A stretch of 64,000 bases of DNA from Ruminococcus flavefaciens MA2007 (lineage in GTDB: Bacteria > Bacillota > Clostridia > Oscillospirales > Ruminococcaceae), in contig NZ_JHXF01000001.1 in NCBI RefSeq assembly GCF_000621845.1, positions 124,001 through 188,000 of the forward strand, written 5' to 3'. A model generated the notes under the pieces. The model saw only the letters and a program-made list of their open reading frames with translations. It was not told the origin of the DNA and did no database searches. Shown piece after piece: positions 1 to 7,688 of this stretch. How positions within the stretch are numbered: position 1 is the stretch's first letter; every line of letters starts with the position of its first letter. A program made the translations under genes and the position numbers.

Positions 1-30
1 AGAGCTTTGATTAAACTAAATAATGTCATT

Positions 31-66
31 AAAACCGCTGTTTACTCGAAAAACTGCGGTTTTTTT
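31..66 (+). terminator. Intrinsic terminator of the gene upstream of the window
   Basis: AAAACCGC (31-38) pairs with GCGGTTTT (56-63); an inner GTTT/AAAC stem extends the hairpin and a run of T follows. It should end a transcript entering from the left edge. The first 30 bases contain no recognisable gene. Confidence 0.8.
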
Positions 67-129
67 GTATAGAAAATATTTCCCGATAGTGCTATGATTA
101 TCTCAGTAAATAATTCGGAGGTCATAATC

Positions 130-942
130 ATGGCAGGATTTTTAAATTTTACAAAAGAAAAGCTGGTTAACAAAGTCGTAGAAATTAACATTGATGACAT
201 TGTACCAAACCCATATCAACCGAGAAAGGATTTTACGGACGATATCATGTCACTTGCGGAGTCAATCGCACAGAACGGTATTCTTCAGCCGCTTTCGGTC
301 CGTAAAAAAGATAATCACTATGAGCTTATTGCTGGTGAGCGCAGGCTTCGTGCGGCAAAAATGTGCCAATTCAGCGTTGTCCCATGTATTGTACATGAGG
401 TCAGTGACCGTCATTCGGCTGTACTTGCTCTTGTGGAGAACATTCAACGTCAGGACTTGTCTTTCTTTGACGAGGCTTCGGCAATTGAAAAGTTGATTAC
501 CCACTATGGCATGACGCAGGAGGACGCTGCGGCAAAGCTTGGTCGTGCTCAGAGTACCATTGCTAATAAACTTAGATTGCTTCGGCTCACTGAAAAAGAA
601 CGGGAGTTTATAGTCAAGTACGGGCTTACCGAGCGTCATGCGCGAGCCTTGCTTCGTTTAGGCAGTTCTGAGGACAGGCTGTTCATTCTTGGCAAGATAA
701 TCATAAGCAATCTTAATGTTGAGCGCTCTGAGAAGCTTATTGACGAGTTCATTGGCAGTCAGCGTGACAAGGTGAGCTATAAGAAGCGTTCACTTGTTTT
801 TCAGAATGTCAAGATGTTCGTCAACACAATTAATAAGGCTGTTGAGACTATGCAGGCGGCTGGAATCTCTGCGGATTCGCGAAAAATCCAGAACGAGGAC
901 TACATAGAATACCGTGTCCGTATACCGATTCAAAAGAAATAA
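130..942 (+). CDS. noc: Nucleoid occlusion protein Noc (ParB/Spo0J-family CTPase)
   Basis: A ParB-family DNA-binding protein of 270 aa. The N-terminal CTPase domain has the GERRLRAAKM motif near residues 69-78, followed by a helix-turn-helix around MTQEDAAAKLGRAQSTIANK and a dimerising C-terminus. The ATG at 130 is chosen because CGGAGGT (116-122) sits 7 bases before it; an in-frame ATG at 94 lacks such a site. It precedes parS, parA and a second parB, the order seen in Bacillus and many Clostridia where the first paralogue is Noc, which keeps division septa off the chromosome. The name Noc rather than ParB rests on this position and on the presence of a closer Spo0J homologue downstream. Membership of the ParB family is certain. 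Confidence 0.85.
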   Translation: MAGFLNFTKEKLVNKVVEINIDDIVPNPYQPRKDFTDDIMSLAESIAQNGILQPLSVRKKDNHYELIAGERRLRAAKMCQFSVVPCIVHEVSDRHSAVLALVENIQRQDLSFFDEASAIEKLITHYGMTQEDAAAKLGRAQSTIANKLRLLRLTEKEREFIVKYGLTERHARALLRLGSSEDRLFILGKIIISNLNVERSEKLIDEFIGSQRDKVSYKKRSLVFQNVKMFVNTINKAVETMQAAGISADSRKIQNEDYIEYRVRIPIQKK

Positions 943-951
943 ACAATGAAA

Positions 952-967
952 TGTTTCACGTGAAACA
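952..967. promoter_or_regulatory. parS centromere site (perfect)
   Basis: TGTTTCACGTGAAACA is an exact copy of the bacterial parS consensus, in the noc-parA gap. ParB loads here and spreads, and ParA then moves the origin region. It implies a location near the replication origin. Confidence 0.95.
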
Positions 968-995
968 AATTTTGAGGTGATTTTTGCTCCACAAT

Positions 996-1011
996 TGTTT
1001 CATGTGAAACA
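996..1011. promoter_or_regulatory. Second parS site, one base off consensus
   Basis: TGTTTCATGTGAAACA differs from the perfect site 44 bp away by one central base (C to T), which also breaks the dyad symmetry. It lies about 27 bp upstream of the parA -35 element, so ParB bound here could influence parAB expression. Confidence 0.85.
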
Positions 1012-1037
1012 TTTTTTATAAAAATCTCCGTTTCATA

Positions 1038-1066
1038 TTTACATTGCGTGAAAAAAGTGGTATAAT
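1038..1066 (+). promoter_or_regulatory. Sigma-A-type promoter of parA-parB
   Basis: TTTACA (1038-1043), a 17-bp spacer and TATAAT (1061-1066) lie 30 bp before the parA start. Confidence 0.8.
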
Positions 1067-1095
1067 ATTAAAAGTAAATCTGAAAGGAAGATAGT

Positions 1096-1923
1096 ATGGG
1101 CAAAATAATTGCTGTTGCTAACCAGAAGGGCGGCGTCGGAAAGACTACAACGGTCATAAATATCGCTGCGTATCTCGGTTCAAGAGACTTCAAAGTCCTC
1201 TGTGTGGACGCCGATCCACAGGGTAATACGACCACAGGCTTCGGAATAAAGAAGAAGTCCGTCAGCGCTTCGACGTATGATGTTATCACAGGAAAGGCTC
1301 GTATTCAGGAGGCGACTGTTCAGACAGAGTTTCAGAACGTTTCAATAGTTCCTGCAACAGAGGCTCTGGCAGGCTGTGAGATAGAGCTTGCTGAGTATGA
1401 GAACAGAGTCAACAGACTGAAAATGCAGATACTGACCTGCAAGGACGACTTTGACTACATCTTTATAGACTGTCCGCCTGCTCTCGGAACAATAACTATC
1501 AACGGTCTCGTTGCCTGCGACAGCGTTATGGTACCTATGCTTGCGGAGTTCTACGCTCTTGAGGGACTATCACAGCTGGTGAACACTATTAAAATAGTTA
1601 AAAATAATTATAATCCAGCTCTTGAAATCGAGGGAATACTCTTCACAATGTTCGACGGCAGACTTAATGTTGCAAACGACGTTGTAGCAGAGGTCGAGAA
1701 ATACTTCCCGGATAAGGTGTTCAAGACAAAGGTGCCGAGAAATGTTCGTATTTCCGAAGCTCCCAGCCACGGCAAGCCTGTGATGTACTATGATAAAGCG
1801 TCAAAGGGCTCGGAATCCTATGAGCTTGTTTGTCATGAAATGCTTGGCGAACCATTGGAGCTCCCGAAAAAGAAAAAGATCTTCTCTTTCAAAAAACATA
1901 AGAAAGGAAAACGTTCGTCTTGA
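1096..1923 (+). CDS. parA: Chromosome-partitioning ATPase ParA/Soj
   Basis: MinD/ParA-type ATPase of 275 aa that drives origin segregation together with ParB and parS. A deviant Walker A KGGVGKTT is at residues 11-18, DADPQGN (Walker A') near 39-45 and FIDCPPALG (Walker B) near 122. There is no N-terminal HTH, so it is the short chromosomal Soj type rather than a plasmid ParA. The C-terminus is a basic lysine/arginine tail that may help non-specific DNA binding. GAAAGGAAG precedes the ATG. It lies 16 bp upstream of parB in an evident operon. Confidence 0.95.
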   Translation: MGKIIAVANQKGGVGKTTTVINIAAYLGSRDFKVLCVDADPQGNTTTGFGIKKKSVSASTYDVITGKARIQEATVQTEFQNVSIVPATEALAGCEIELAEYENRVNRLKMQILTCKDDFDYIFIDCPPALGTITINGLVACDSVMVPMLAEFYALEGLSQLVNTIKIVKNNYNPALEIEGILFTMFDGRLNVANDVVAEVEKYFPDKVFKTKVPRNVRISEAPSHGKPVMYYDKASKGSESYELVCHEMLGEPLELPKKKKIFSFKKHKKGKRSS

Positions 1924-1939
1924 CGAATGAGGATAACAT

Positions 1940-2800
1940 ATGGCAAAAGGCGGTTTAGGCGCAGGCGGCGGACTTGATTCGCTTTTCATTGACAATACCA
2001 ATGAGATACAGGTCAAGAAAACACTGCGCATATCTGAAATAGAGCCCAATCGCGACCAGCCCCGTAAGGCGTTCAGCGATGAGGCTATAACTGCTCTTGC
2101 GGATTCTATCCGCGAGCACGGAATGCTCCAGCCAATACTTGTCCGTCCTATCAGCACAGGCGGCTACCAGATAGTAGCAGGCGAGAGAAGATGGCGTGCG
2201 GCAAGAATGGCAGGGCTTGACGAAGTTCCCGTAAATATCCGCGAGCTCTCCGATCTGGAGACCATGCAGATAGCTATTATCGAGAACCTTCAGCGTGAGA
2301 ACCTCAATCCTGTTGAAGAAGCGGCAGGCTATGCGGAGCTCATAGATAAGTACGGCATGACTCAGGAAAAGGTCGCAAAAATGGTGGGACGTTCACGTTC
2401 TGCTGTAGCAAATGCGGTGAGACTTCTCTCACTGCCCGAGAGAGTGCTGAAAATGCTTGAAAACGGCGATATCTCATCAGGTCATGCAAGAGCGCTCCTT
2501 GGCTTTGAGGACGAGGAAATGCTTATTGCAACGGCTCTGAGAGCGGCTGACGGCGGACTTACAGTACGTCAGGTTGAAAAGGCTGCACAGAAGTCCGCAG
2601 AGCACAGCGATGAAGCAGCTGCAAGTGCTTCAAATAAAAAAATTGACAATTATTTCAAGGAAATGGAGCTCTCGCTCAATGAACGCCTCGGCAGAAAGGT
2701 CAAGGTAGACTACGGCAAGAACAAGGGCGCACTGATACTTGAATTTTATGATAAAAATGACCTCGCAGCTTTGGCAGAAAAGCTTGCAAAAGAGGACTAA
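1940..2800 (+). CDS. parB: Chromosome-partitioning protein ParB/Spo0J
   Basis: ParB of 286 aa. The N-terminal MAKGGLGAGGGLDSLF is the segment that stimulates the ParA ATPase. The CTP-binding motif GERRWRAARM is at residues 81-90, a helix-turn-helix (MTQEKVAKMVGRSRSAVAN) lies near 135-153, and the C-terminus is the dimerisation domain. It binds the two parS sites upstream, loads as a sliding clamp and recruits condensin in other Firmicutes. It resembles the window's first ParB-like gene (noc) but has the ParA-interaction tail, which supports assigning the two different roles. serS starts 11 bp downstream. Confidence 0.95.
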   Translation: MAKGGLGAGGGLDSLFIDNTNEIQVKKTLRISEIEPNRDQPRKAFSDEAITALADSIREHGMLQPILVRPISTGGYQIVAGERRWRAARMAGLDEVPVNIRELSDLETMQIAIIENLQRENLNPVEEAAGYAELIDKYGMTQEKVAKMVGRSRSAVANAVRLLSLPERVLKMLENGDISSGHARALLGFEDEEMLIATALRAADGGLTVRQVEKAAQKSAEHSDEAAASASNKKIDNYFKEMELSLNERLGRKVKVDYGKNKGALILEFYDKNDLAALAEKLAKED

Positions 2801-2811
2801 GGAGAATAAAT

Positions 2812-4104
2812 ATGATAGATATTAAGCTTATAAGAACCAACCCTGAGCTGGTAAAGGAAAACATCAAGAAGAAGTTTCAGGACGACAAGCTCCCTCTCGT
2901 TGACAAGGTCATCGAGCTGGACAAGCAGTACAGAGAGACTAAGCTCGCCTGCGACAATCTGAGAAATACACGTAACGTAAAGAGCAAAGAGATCGGCGGT
3001 CTCATGAAGAACGGTCAGAAGGACGAGGCTGAAAAGGTAAAGGCTGAGGTCTCTGCAATGGGCAAGGAGCTCGAGGAGAAGGAGCAGCTGGAAGTAAAGC
3101 TCGAAGCTGATATCCGCGAGATAATGCTCGTTATCCCAAATATCATCGACGAGACAGTACCGATAGGCAAGGACGATTCCGAGAACGTTGAGGTCGAGAG
3201 ATTCGGTGAGCCTGCTGTTCCTGCATTTGAGGTTCCTTACCATGTTGATATCATGGAAAAGCTCAACGGTATCGACATCGACAGCGCACGTAAGACAAGC
3301 GGCAACGGTTTCTACTATCTCTGCGGAGACATTGCACAGCTCCAGAGCTGCATACTCTCTTACGCAAGAGACTTTATGATAGACAAGGGCTTCACATACT
3401 ACATTCCTCCGTTCATGATAAGAAGCAACGTCGTTACTGGCGTTATGAGCTTCGCTGAAATGGAGGGCATGATGTACAAGATCGAGGGCGAGGATCTTTA
3501 CCTCATCGGTACTTCCGAGCACTCTATGATAGGTAAGTTCATCGACACTATCGTTCCCGAGGAGGAGCTTCCAAAGACTCTCACAAGCTATTCTCCATGC
3601 TTCCGTAAGGAGGTAGGCGCTCACGGTATCGAGGAGCGCGGCGTATACCGTATCCACCAGTTCGAGAAGCAGGAAATGGTCGTTGTATGTAAGCCCGAGG
3701 AGTCTATGGACTGGTTCCACAAGCTCTACAGCTATACAGTTGAGTTCTTCCGCACACTTGATATACCTGTACGTACACTTGAATGTTGCTCGGGAGACCT
3801 TGCAGACCTGAAGGTAAAGTCTATCGACGTTGAGGCATGGTCACCTCGTCAGAAGAAGTACTTCGAGGTTGGTAGCTGTTCTAATCTCGGCGACGCACAG
3901 GCAAGACGTCTTGGTATCAGAGTAAAGGCTGCTGACGGCAGCAAGTACTTTGCACACACACTGAATAACACAGTTGTAGCACCTCCGAGAATGCTCATCG
4001 CATTCCTCGAGAACAACCTCAACGAGGACGGTTCTATCCGTATACCAAAGGCACTCCAGCCTTATATGCGCAAGGATATCATCAAGGTACCTGAGAAGAA
4101 GTGA
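2812..4104 (+). CDS. serS: Seryl-tRNA synthetase
   Basis: Class II synthetase of 430 aa that charges tRNA-Ser. An N-terminal coiled-coil arm (about residues 1-110, Lys/Glu-rich) contacts the long variable arm of tRNA-Ser. Motif 2 is CFRKEVGAHGIEERGVYRIH near 263-282, and motif 3 carries the ATP-binding arginine in APPRMLIAFLENN near residue 390. Motif 3 departs from the common bacterial GLAVGRTLVAILEN pattern but keeps the Arg and LEN core. AAGGAG precedes the ATG. It follows parB closely, a common pairing near Firmicute origins, and is followed by a hairpin. Confidence 0.95.
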   Translation: MIDIKLIRTNPELVKENIKKKFQDDKLPLVDKVIELDKQYRETKLACDNLRNTRNVKSKEIGGLMKNGQKDEAEKVKAEVSAMGKELEEKEQLEVKLEADIREIMLVIPNIIDETVPIGKDDSENVEVERFGEPAVPAFEVPYHVDIMEKLNGIDIDSARKTSGNGFYYLCGDIAQLQSCILSYARDFMIDKGFTYYIPPFMIRSNVVTGVMSFAEMEGMMYKIEGEDLYLIGTSEHSMIGKFIDTIVPEEELPKTLTSYSPCFRKEVGAHGIEERGVYRIHQFEKQEMVVVCKPEESMDWFHKLYSYTVEFFRTLDIPVRTLECCSGDLADLKVKSIDVEAWSPRQKKYFEVGSCSNLGDAQARRLGIRVKAADGSKYFAHTLNNTVVAPPRMLIAFLENNLNEDGSIRIPKALQPYMRKDIIKVPEKK

Positions 4105-4123
4105 GTAGAAAATAGAAAGTAGT

Positions 4124-4145
4124 AGGGCGGCTTTATGCCGCCCTT
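4124..4145 (+). terminator. Probable terminator of serS
   Basis: AGGGCGG/CCGCCCT hairpin with loop CTTTATG, then TATTGC. The T tract is poor, so termination may be leaky. Confidence 0.5.
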
Positions 4146-4172
4146 ATTGCATTATAAATGATATTGAACCAA

Positions 4173-4197
4173 TGTAGGGGCGGATATTATCCGCCCG
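4173..4197 (+). repeat. REP-like palindrome (GTAG family), GGCGGATATTATCCGCC core
   Basis: TGTAGGGG head, palindromic arms GGCGGATA/TATCCGCC and a CCCG tail. The same sequence recurs at 48764 and 62394, and close variants occur elsewhere in the window. Confidence 0.85.
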
Positions 4198-4215
4198 TTA
4201 AATATATATAGAATA

Positions 4216-4245
4216 GTAGGGGGCGATGCCTACATCGCCCCCTAC
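4216..4245. repeat. REP-like palindrome, symmetric form
   Basis: GTAGGGGGCGATG and CATCGCCCCCTAC form a perfect 13-bp inverted repeat around a 4-base loop, so GTAG occurs at both ends. It lies just beyond the stop of the 35-codon ORF on the minus strand and could act as its terminator. Confidence 0.8.
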
Positions 4246-4254
4246 AACTAATTG

Positions 4255-4362
4255 CTAACGGCTGTCAATATGTTCGTCGCCCCACTTTGCCGCTGTACAG
4301 AGGCACATTGTTATTACGCCCATAGTTCCACCAAACATACTGCCGAATAGAAAACTTAACAT
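4255..4362 (-). CDS. Small membrane peptide of 35 aa (DUF3789-like)
   Basis: A 35-residue ORF reading MLSFLFGSMFGGTMGVITMC at its start and ending WGDEHIDSR. AAAGGAG lies 5 bases before the ATG on the minus strand. It has one hydrophobic, glycine-rich helix followed by a short charged tail. Length, the MLSFL opening and the G-V-x-T-M-C core resemble DUF3789 peptides, which are usually annotated near mobile elements in Firmicutes. That comparison is from memory. It stands alone between serS and fprA, both on the plus strand, with REP palindromes next to its 3' end. Function unknown. Confidence 0.6.
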   Translation of the reverse strand: MLSFLFGSMFGGTMGVITMCLCTAAKWGDEHIDSR

Positions 4363-4393
4363 AAAATTACTCCTTTACATGAATAGTATATGA

Positions 4394-4416
4394 CGGGAGC
4401 GGAGGCACTCCGCCCG
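4394..4416. repeat. REP-like relic hairpin
   Basis: GCGGAG/CTCCGC arms around GCA with CGGG and CCCG flanks. It resembles the GTAG palindromes without the GTAGGGG head. A 76-codon ORF running through it is not supported. The rest of 4420-4600 is AT-rich with no feature seen. Confidence 0.4.
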
Positions 4417-4608
4417 CCAAATAGGCTTCCAATGAGAAAGTTAATCATTATTTTACGTCTTTATTTGAATAGCTTTTCTGATATTATTATGCGCAGAATA
4501 ATTCGCTCTAATCAAATTTGCGCAGGAATATTATTTGTTTTGTGCGGCATAATAAAAGAAAAAACTTTAAATTTGTTGCAAATGCCACTATTCAATAATG
4601 CTTATTTA

Positions 4609-4617
4609 TGTTATACT
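4609..4617 (+). promoter_or_regulatory. Extended -10 promoter of fprA
   Basis: TGTTATACT combines a TG extension with TATACT, 50 bp before the fprA start. The -35 region is weak (TATTCA). Confidence 0.5.
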
Positions 4618-4666
4618 TAATAAGTAATACGGAATATCCGTAAATAATTGAAAAGAGGTATTACCA

Positions 4667-5824
4667 ATGAATAAAATAACCAATGACATTTACTATATCG
4701 GAGTAAACGACCATGAGCTTGACCTCTTTGAGGGACAGTACGACGTGCCAAACGGCATGGCTTATAATTCATATATGATAGTTGACGACAAGATTGCTGT
4801 TTTTGATACAGTTGACGGCAATTTCACAGACCAGTGGCTCGGCAATATGGCTGAAGTCCTCGGTGACCGCAAGCCTGATTATCTTATCGTTCAGCACATG
4901 GAGCCCGACCACTCCGCAAACCTCAAGCACTTTATTGAAAAGTATCCGGAGGCTGCTATCGTAGGAAACTCCAAGACATTCGGTATGATAGACAATTTCT
5001 TCGAGGGACTTGCAATCGCAAACAAGCTCGAAGTCAAGGAAGGGGAGAAGCTCTCTCTCGGCAAGCACGAGCTTTCATTCGTGTTCGCACCAATGGTTCA
5101 TTGGCCTGAGGTAATGTTCACATACGACAGCACAGACAAGGTGCTGTTCTCGGCTGACGCATTCGGAAAGTTCGGCGCTCTCGATGTTGAGGAGGACTGG
5201 GCTTGCGAAGCTCGCCGCTATTACTTCGGTATCGTAGGCAAGTACGGTATGCAGGTGCAGGGCGTTCTGAAAAAGGCTGCTGCACTTGATATCCAGACTA
5301 TCTGCCCTCTCCACGGACCTGTTCTCAAGGAGAATCTCGGCTACTATCTTGGACTTTACAACACATGGTCAAGCTACGGTGTTGAGTCCGAGGGCATATT
5401 TATCGCTTACACATCAGTTTACGGCAATACCAAGAAGGCTGCTGAGCTTCTCAAGGAAAAGCTCGAAGCAAAGGGCTGCCCTAAGGTTGCTATCGCAGAC
5501 CTTGCAAGAGAGGATATGGCTGAGTCCGTTGAGGACGCATTCCGCTACGGAAAGCTTGTTATTGCTACAACGACATATAACGCAGATATATTCCCGTTCA
5601 TGAAGCACTTCATTCTCGACCTTACCGAGAGAAACTACCAGAACCGTACTATTGGTATCATCGAGAACGGAAGCTGGGCAGCTACTGCTGCTAAGGTTAT
5701 AAAGTCCATGTTCGAGAAGTCAAAGAACATCACATGGACAGACACAACAGTATCAATAAAGTCAGCTGTTAAGGCTGCAAATATAGAGCAGATAGAGGCT
5801 CTTGCAGACGAGCTGATAAAATAA
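4667..5824 (+). CDS. fprA: Flavodiiron protein FprA (oxygen/nitric oxide reductase)
   Basis: A-type flavoprotein of 385 aa that reduces O2 to water, and in some members NO to N2O, in the cytoplasm of anaerobes. The N-terminal metallo-beta-lactamase-like domain holds the di-iron site, with HMEPDH at residues 76-81 and further His/Asp ligands in MVHWPE and SADAFG. The C-terminal flavodoxin domain starts near 245 with FIAYTSVYGNTKKA, the FMN phosphate loop. There is no fused rubredoxin, so an external rubredoxin or similar donor is needed. The next gene is a small Fe-S disulfide reductase-like protein and thioredoxin follows later, suggesting an oxidative-stress cluster. AGAGG precedes the ATG. 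Confidence 0.95.
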   Translation: MNKITNDIYYIGVNDHELDLFEGQYDVPNGMAYNSYMIVDDKIAVFDTVDGNFTDQWLGNMAEVLGDRKPDYLIVQHMEPDHSANLKHFIEKYPEAAIVGNSKTFGMIDNFFEGLAIANKLEVKEGEKLSLGKHELSFVFAPMVHWPEVMFTYDSTDKVLFSADAFGKFGALDVEEDWACEARRYYFGIVGKYGMQVQGVLKKAAALDIQTICPLHGPVLKENLGYYLGLYNTWSSYGVESEGIFIAYTSVYGNTKKAAELLKEKLEAKGCPKVAIADLAREDMAESVEDAFRYGKLVIATTTYNADIFPFMKHFILDLTERNYQNRTIGIIENGSWAATAAKVIKSMFEKSKNITWTDTTVSIKSAVKAANIEQIEALADELIK

Positions 5825-5845
5825 AAGTTCAAAGGGGGACTGATT

Positions 5846-6049
5846 ATGAAAATTACGCTCAATCCCGACAAAGAAGTAGTTGACAGAATAAAAGAGGGAC
5901 TTAAAATGAAGGACGGCTACTGTCCGTGCAGACTTGCAAAAACTCCCGAAAACAAGTGTATGTGCAAGGAGTTCCGCGACCAGATAGCAGATCCGAATTT
6001 TGAGGGCTTCTGTCATTGTATGCTGTATTATAAATCACTGGAAGATTAA
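5846..6049 (+). CDS. Ferredoxin:thioredoxin reductase catalytic-subunit-like protein
   Basis: A 67-aa protein with the three cysteine pairs of the ferredoxin:thioredoxin reductase beta fold: CPC at 26-28, CMC at 38-40 and CHC at 56-58. In that family these hold a [4Fe-4S] cluster beside a redox-active disulfide. The middle pair is CMC rather than the plant CPC. At 67 residues it is shorter than chloroplast subunits, and no variable subunit is nearby. It lies 21 bp after fprA and is probably co-transcribed. A role in passing electrons to thioredoxin (gene at 7270) is inferred from context. Confidence 0.85.
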   Translation: MKITLNPDKEVVDRIKEGLKMKDGYCPCRLAKTPENKCMCKEFRDQIADPNFEGFCHCMLYYKSLED

Positions 6050-6061
6050 GGAGAAATGACC

Positions 6062-6094
6062 ATGAACGGGTTATTCAGATTAAGAAATTCATAA
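6062..6094 (+). CDS. Possible 10-codon leader ORF (MNGLFRLRNS)
   Basis: ATG with AAGGAG (6048-6053) 8 bases upstream; this site overlaps the stop codon of the preceding gene. The peptide stops one base before an 11-bp stem-loop (6096-6125). A translated short ORF immediately before a hairpin and a longer gene is the layout of a translation-dependent attenuator, but the peptide has no obvious sensing codons. It may equally be non-functional. Confidence 0.3.
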   Translation: MNGLFRLRNS

Positions 6095-6095
6095 C

Positions 6096-6125
6096 AGCAT
6101 GAAACTTGATAAATAGTTTCATGCT
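6096..6125 (+). terminator. Stem-loop between FTR-like and P-loop/GNAT genes
   Basis: AGCATGAAACT and AGTTTCATGCT form a perfect 11-bp stem with an 8-nt loop. Only TCTCAT follows, not a clean T tract, so it is a weak terminator, attenuator or RNA-stability element. Confidence 0.5.
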
Positions 6126-6168
6126 TCTCATAATAAAACTGAAACTATTTTATTAAGGAGATATTGTT

Positions 6169-7251
6169 ATGATATTTCAGGATAATGTTGTAAAAGAGTA
6201 TCTTAAAAACGTATATTTTATCTCGGGAACGCCCTGCGGCGGCAAGACCACTGTTTCACGGGAGCTTGGCAAAAGATACGGTATCTGCGTATATGATATC
6301 GACGAAGCTTTTGCCGCTCATCAGCAGATTTGCGACAGTGAACATCAGCCTGATATGAGCAGGCGTTTCGGAAGCGCAGATGAGTTCTTCGGACGTACTG
6401 CAGATGAGTATAAAAAATGGCTGATAAACAATACAAGGGAACAGCTTGATTTTGTACTGCTCGACCTTATAAGACTTTCGCAGGATAAAAAGGTGATATG
6501 CGACTGTCACCTGACTCCGGAGGAAGCTGTGAAGATAACAGAGCCGTCAAGGGTGATATTCCTAATAAATGATACATCCGATATTGTAAACGCTTACTGT
6601 GACCGCAAAGACCATACGGATTTCAGAGACTTCATTAACAGTGCCTCTGATGTTGGAAAAGCAAAGTCGGTCTGCAATGAAGTTCTTTGTTCACTGAGCA
6701 AAGAGCGCATAAACAGTATAAAGAACAGCGGTTACTTCTATATTGACCGTAAAAGCGGAAAAACTAAAGAAGAAACTGTTGCACTTGCGGAAAAGCATTT
6801 CGGCTTTGTGGATATAGTCAGGGTTGGCAGAGACACTCCGCTTGCTCAGGAGCTCCTACAATTCGTTGAGGAATGCTCATGGCATGAGGTAAAGGAGCAC
6901 ATCGCTGATATGCTCAGGTCGTGGGAGTTCACAGACTGGGAGTGTATGTTTGCCGCGGTTCAGGACGGAAAAATAGTTGGTATGGCTTCCATAATGAAAA
7001 CGGACTATTACCCTTTGCCTGATATATACCCGTGGATATCCTGTATCTTCGTCACGGAGAGCGCAAGGGGACACCGTATCAGCGGACAGCTCATAGACTT
7101 CGCCAACAGATACGCGAGGGAGCTTGGCTTCACAAGGAGCTATATACCCACGGAATATACAGGACTTTATGAGAAGTACGGATATGAATATATCCATGAC
7201 ATAATCAATTACGGCGGCGGGACAGACCGCCTTTACGCAAAGGAACTTTAA
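6169..7251 (+). CDS. P-loop kinase-like domain fused to GNAT acetyltransferase
   Basis: A 360-aa two-domain protein. Residues 1 to about 200 form a small P-loop NTPase with GTPCGGKT at 20-27, resembling shikimate/cytidylate-type kinases; a DxD-like DIDEAF follows near 44. Residues 215-360 are a GNAT acetyltransferase with the acetyl-CoA loop in VTESARGHRISGQLIDFA and a C-terminal YEKYGYEYI, typical of the fold's last strands. Neither substrate can be named. Kinase-acetyltransferase fusions suggest two sequential modifications of one small molecule or antibiotic, which is inference. AAGGAGATATTGTT precedes the ATG. trxA follows after 18 bp. Confidence 0.7.
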   Translation: MIFQDNVVKEYLKNVYFISGTPCGGKTTVSRELGKRYGICVYDIDEAFAAHQQICDSEHQPDMSRRFGSADEFFGRTADEYKKWLINNTREQLDFVLLDLIRLSQDKKVICDCHLTPEEAVKITEPSRVIFLINDTSDIVNAYCDRKDHTDFRDFINSASDVGKAKSVCNEVLCSLSKERINSIKNSGYFYIDRKSGKTKEETVALAEKHFGFVDIVRVGRDTPLAQELLQFVEECSWHEVKEHIADMLRSWEFTDWECMFAAVQDGKIVGMASIMKTDYYPLPDIYPWISCIFVTESARGHRISGQLIDFANRYARELGFTRSYIPTEYTGLYEKYGYEYIHDIINYGGGTDRLYAKEL

Positions 7252-7269
7252 TAAACAGGAGGTAAAAAC

Positions 7270-7593
7270 ATGAGAGAAGTAGTTATCACAAAGGAAAACT
7301 TCCAGAGAGAAGTGCTTTTATACAAGGACACACCCGTGCTTCTTGATTTCTGGGCAATGTGGTGCTCACCGTGCATGAAAATGGGACCTATAGTCGAGTT
7401 GGTAGCCGACAAGTATGCAGACAGGATAAAGGTCGGCAAGGTCAACGTTGACGAGCAGCCCGAGCTTGCTTCGGCATTCAGAGTTGACAGCATACCACTG
7501 CTTGTGGTATTAAAGGACGGACAGATAGTAAATCAGGCAGTAGGAATGCGCGGCGAAGAGGATATCTTAGCATTGTTCGAGAATGTAAAGTAA
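7270..7593 (+). CDS. trxA: Thioredoxin
   Basis: Classical 107-aa cytoplasmic thioredoxin. The active-site dithiol is W-C-S-P-C at residues 31-35 (usual WCGPC), and the cis-proline loop is SIPLLVV. It reduces protein disulfides. Being close to fprA and an FTR-like protein fits an oxygen-defence role. AGGAGGT precedes the ATG, and a strong terminator follows. Confidence 0.95.
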   Translation: MREVVITKENFQREVLLYKDTPVLLDFWAMWCSPCMKMGPIVELVADKYADRIKVGKVNVDEQPELASAFRVDSIPLLVVLKDGQIVNQAVGMRGEEDILALFENVK

Positions 7594-7602
7594 TATGTAA
7601 GC

Positions 7603-7637
7603 AAAGCTCACCAATGAGAGTTGGTGAGCTTTATTTG
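7603..7637 (+). terminator. Intrinsic terminator of trxA
   Basis: AAAGCTCACCAA/TTGGTGAGCTTT perfect 12-bp stem with a six-base loop, followed by ATTTG. Confidence 0.85.
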
Positions 7638-7660
7638 TAGGGGCGCACAGTGTGCGCCCG
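7636..7660 (+). repeat. REP-like palindrome, GCGCACA/TGTGCGC arms
   Basis: TGTAGGGG head then GCGCACAGTGTGCGC and a CCCG tail. The arms differ from the 4173 copy but still pair, as expected for conserved structure. Confidence 0.85.
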
Positions 7661-7688
7661 TCAGTGCGTATTATGCCCACAAAATATT

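Noticed and set aside
78-87. Noc-binding site upstream of noc
   Set aside because: ATTTCCCGAT matches only the first half of the Noc-site consensus ATTTCCCGGGAAAT; the second half is absent.
2797-3720. 307-codon minus-strand ORF opposite serS
   Set aside because: Mirror frame of a highly conserved synthetase gene; no ribosome-binding site or family match.
4390-4620. 76-codon plus-strand ORF before fprA
   Set aside because: Begins in a REP-like hairpin, has no ribosome-binding site, runs through the fprA promoter region and gives an unremarkable peptide.
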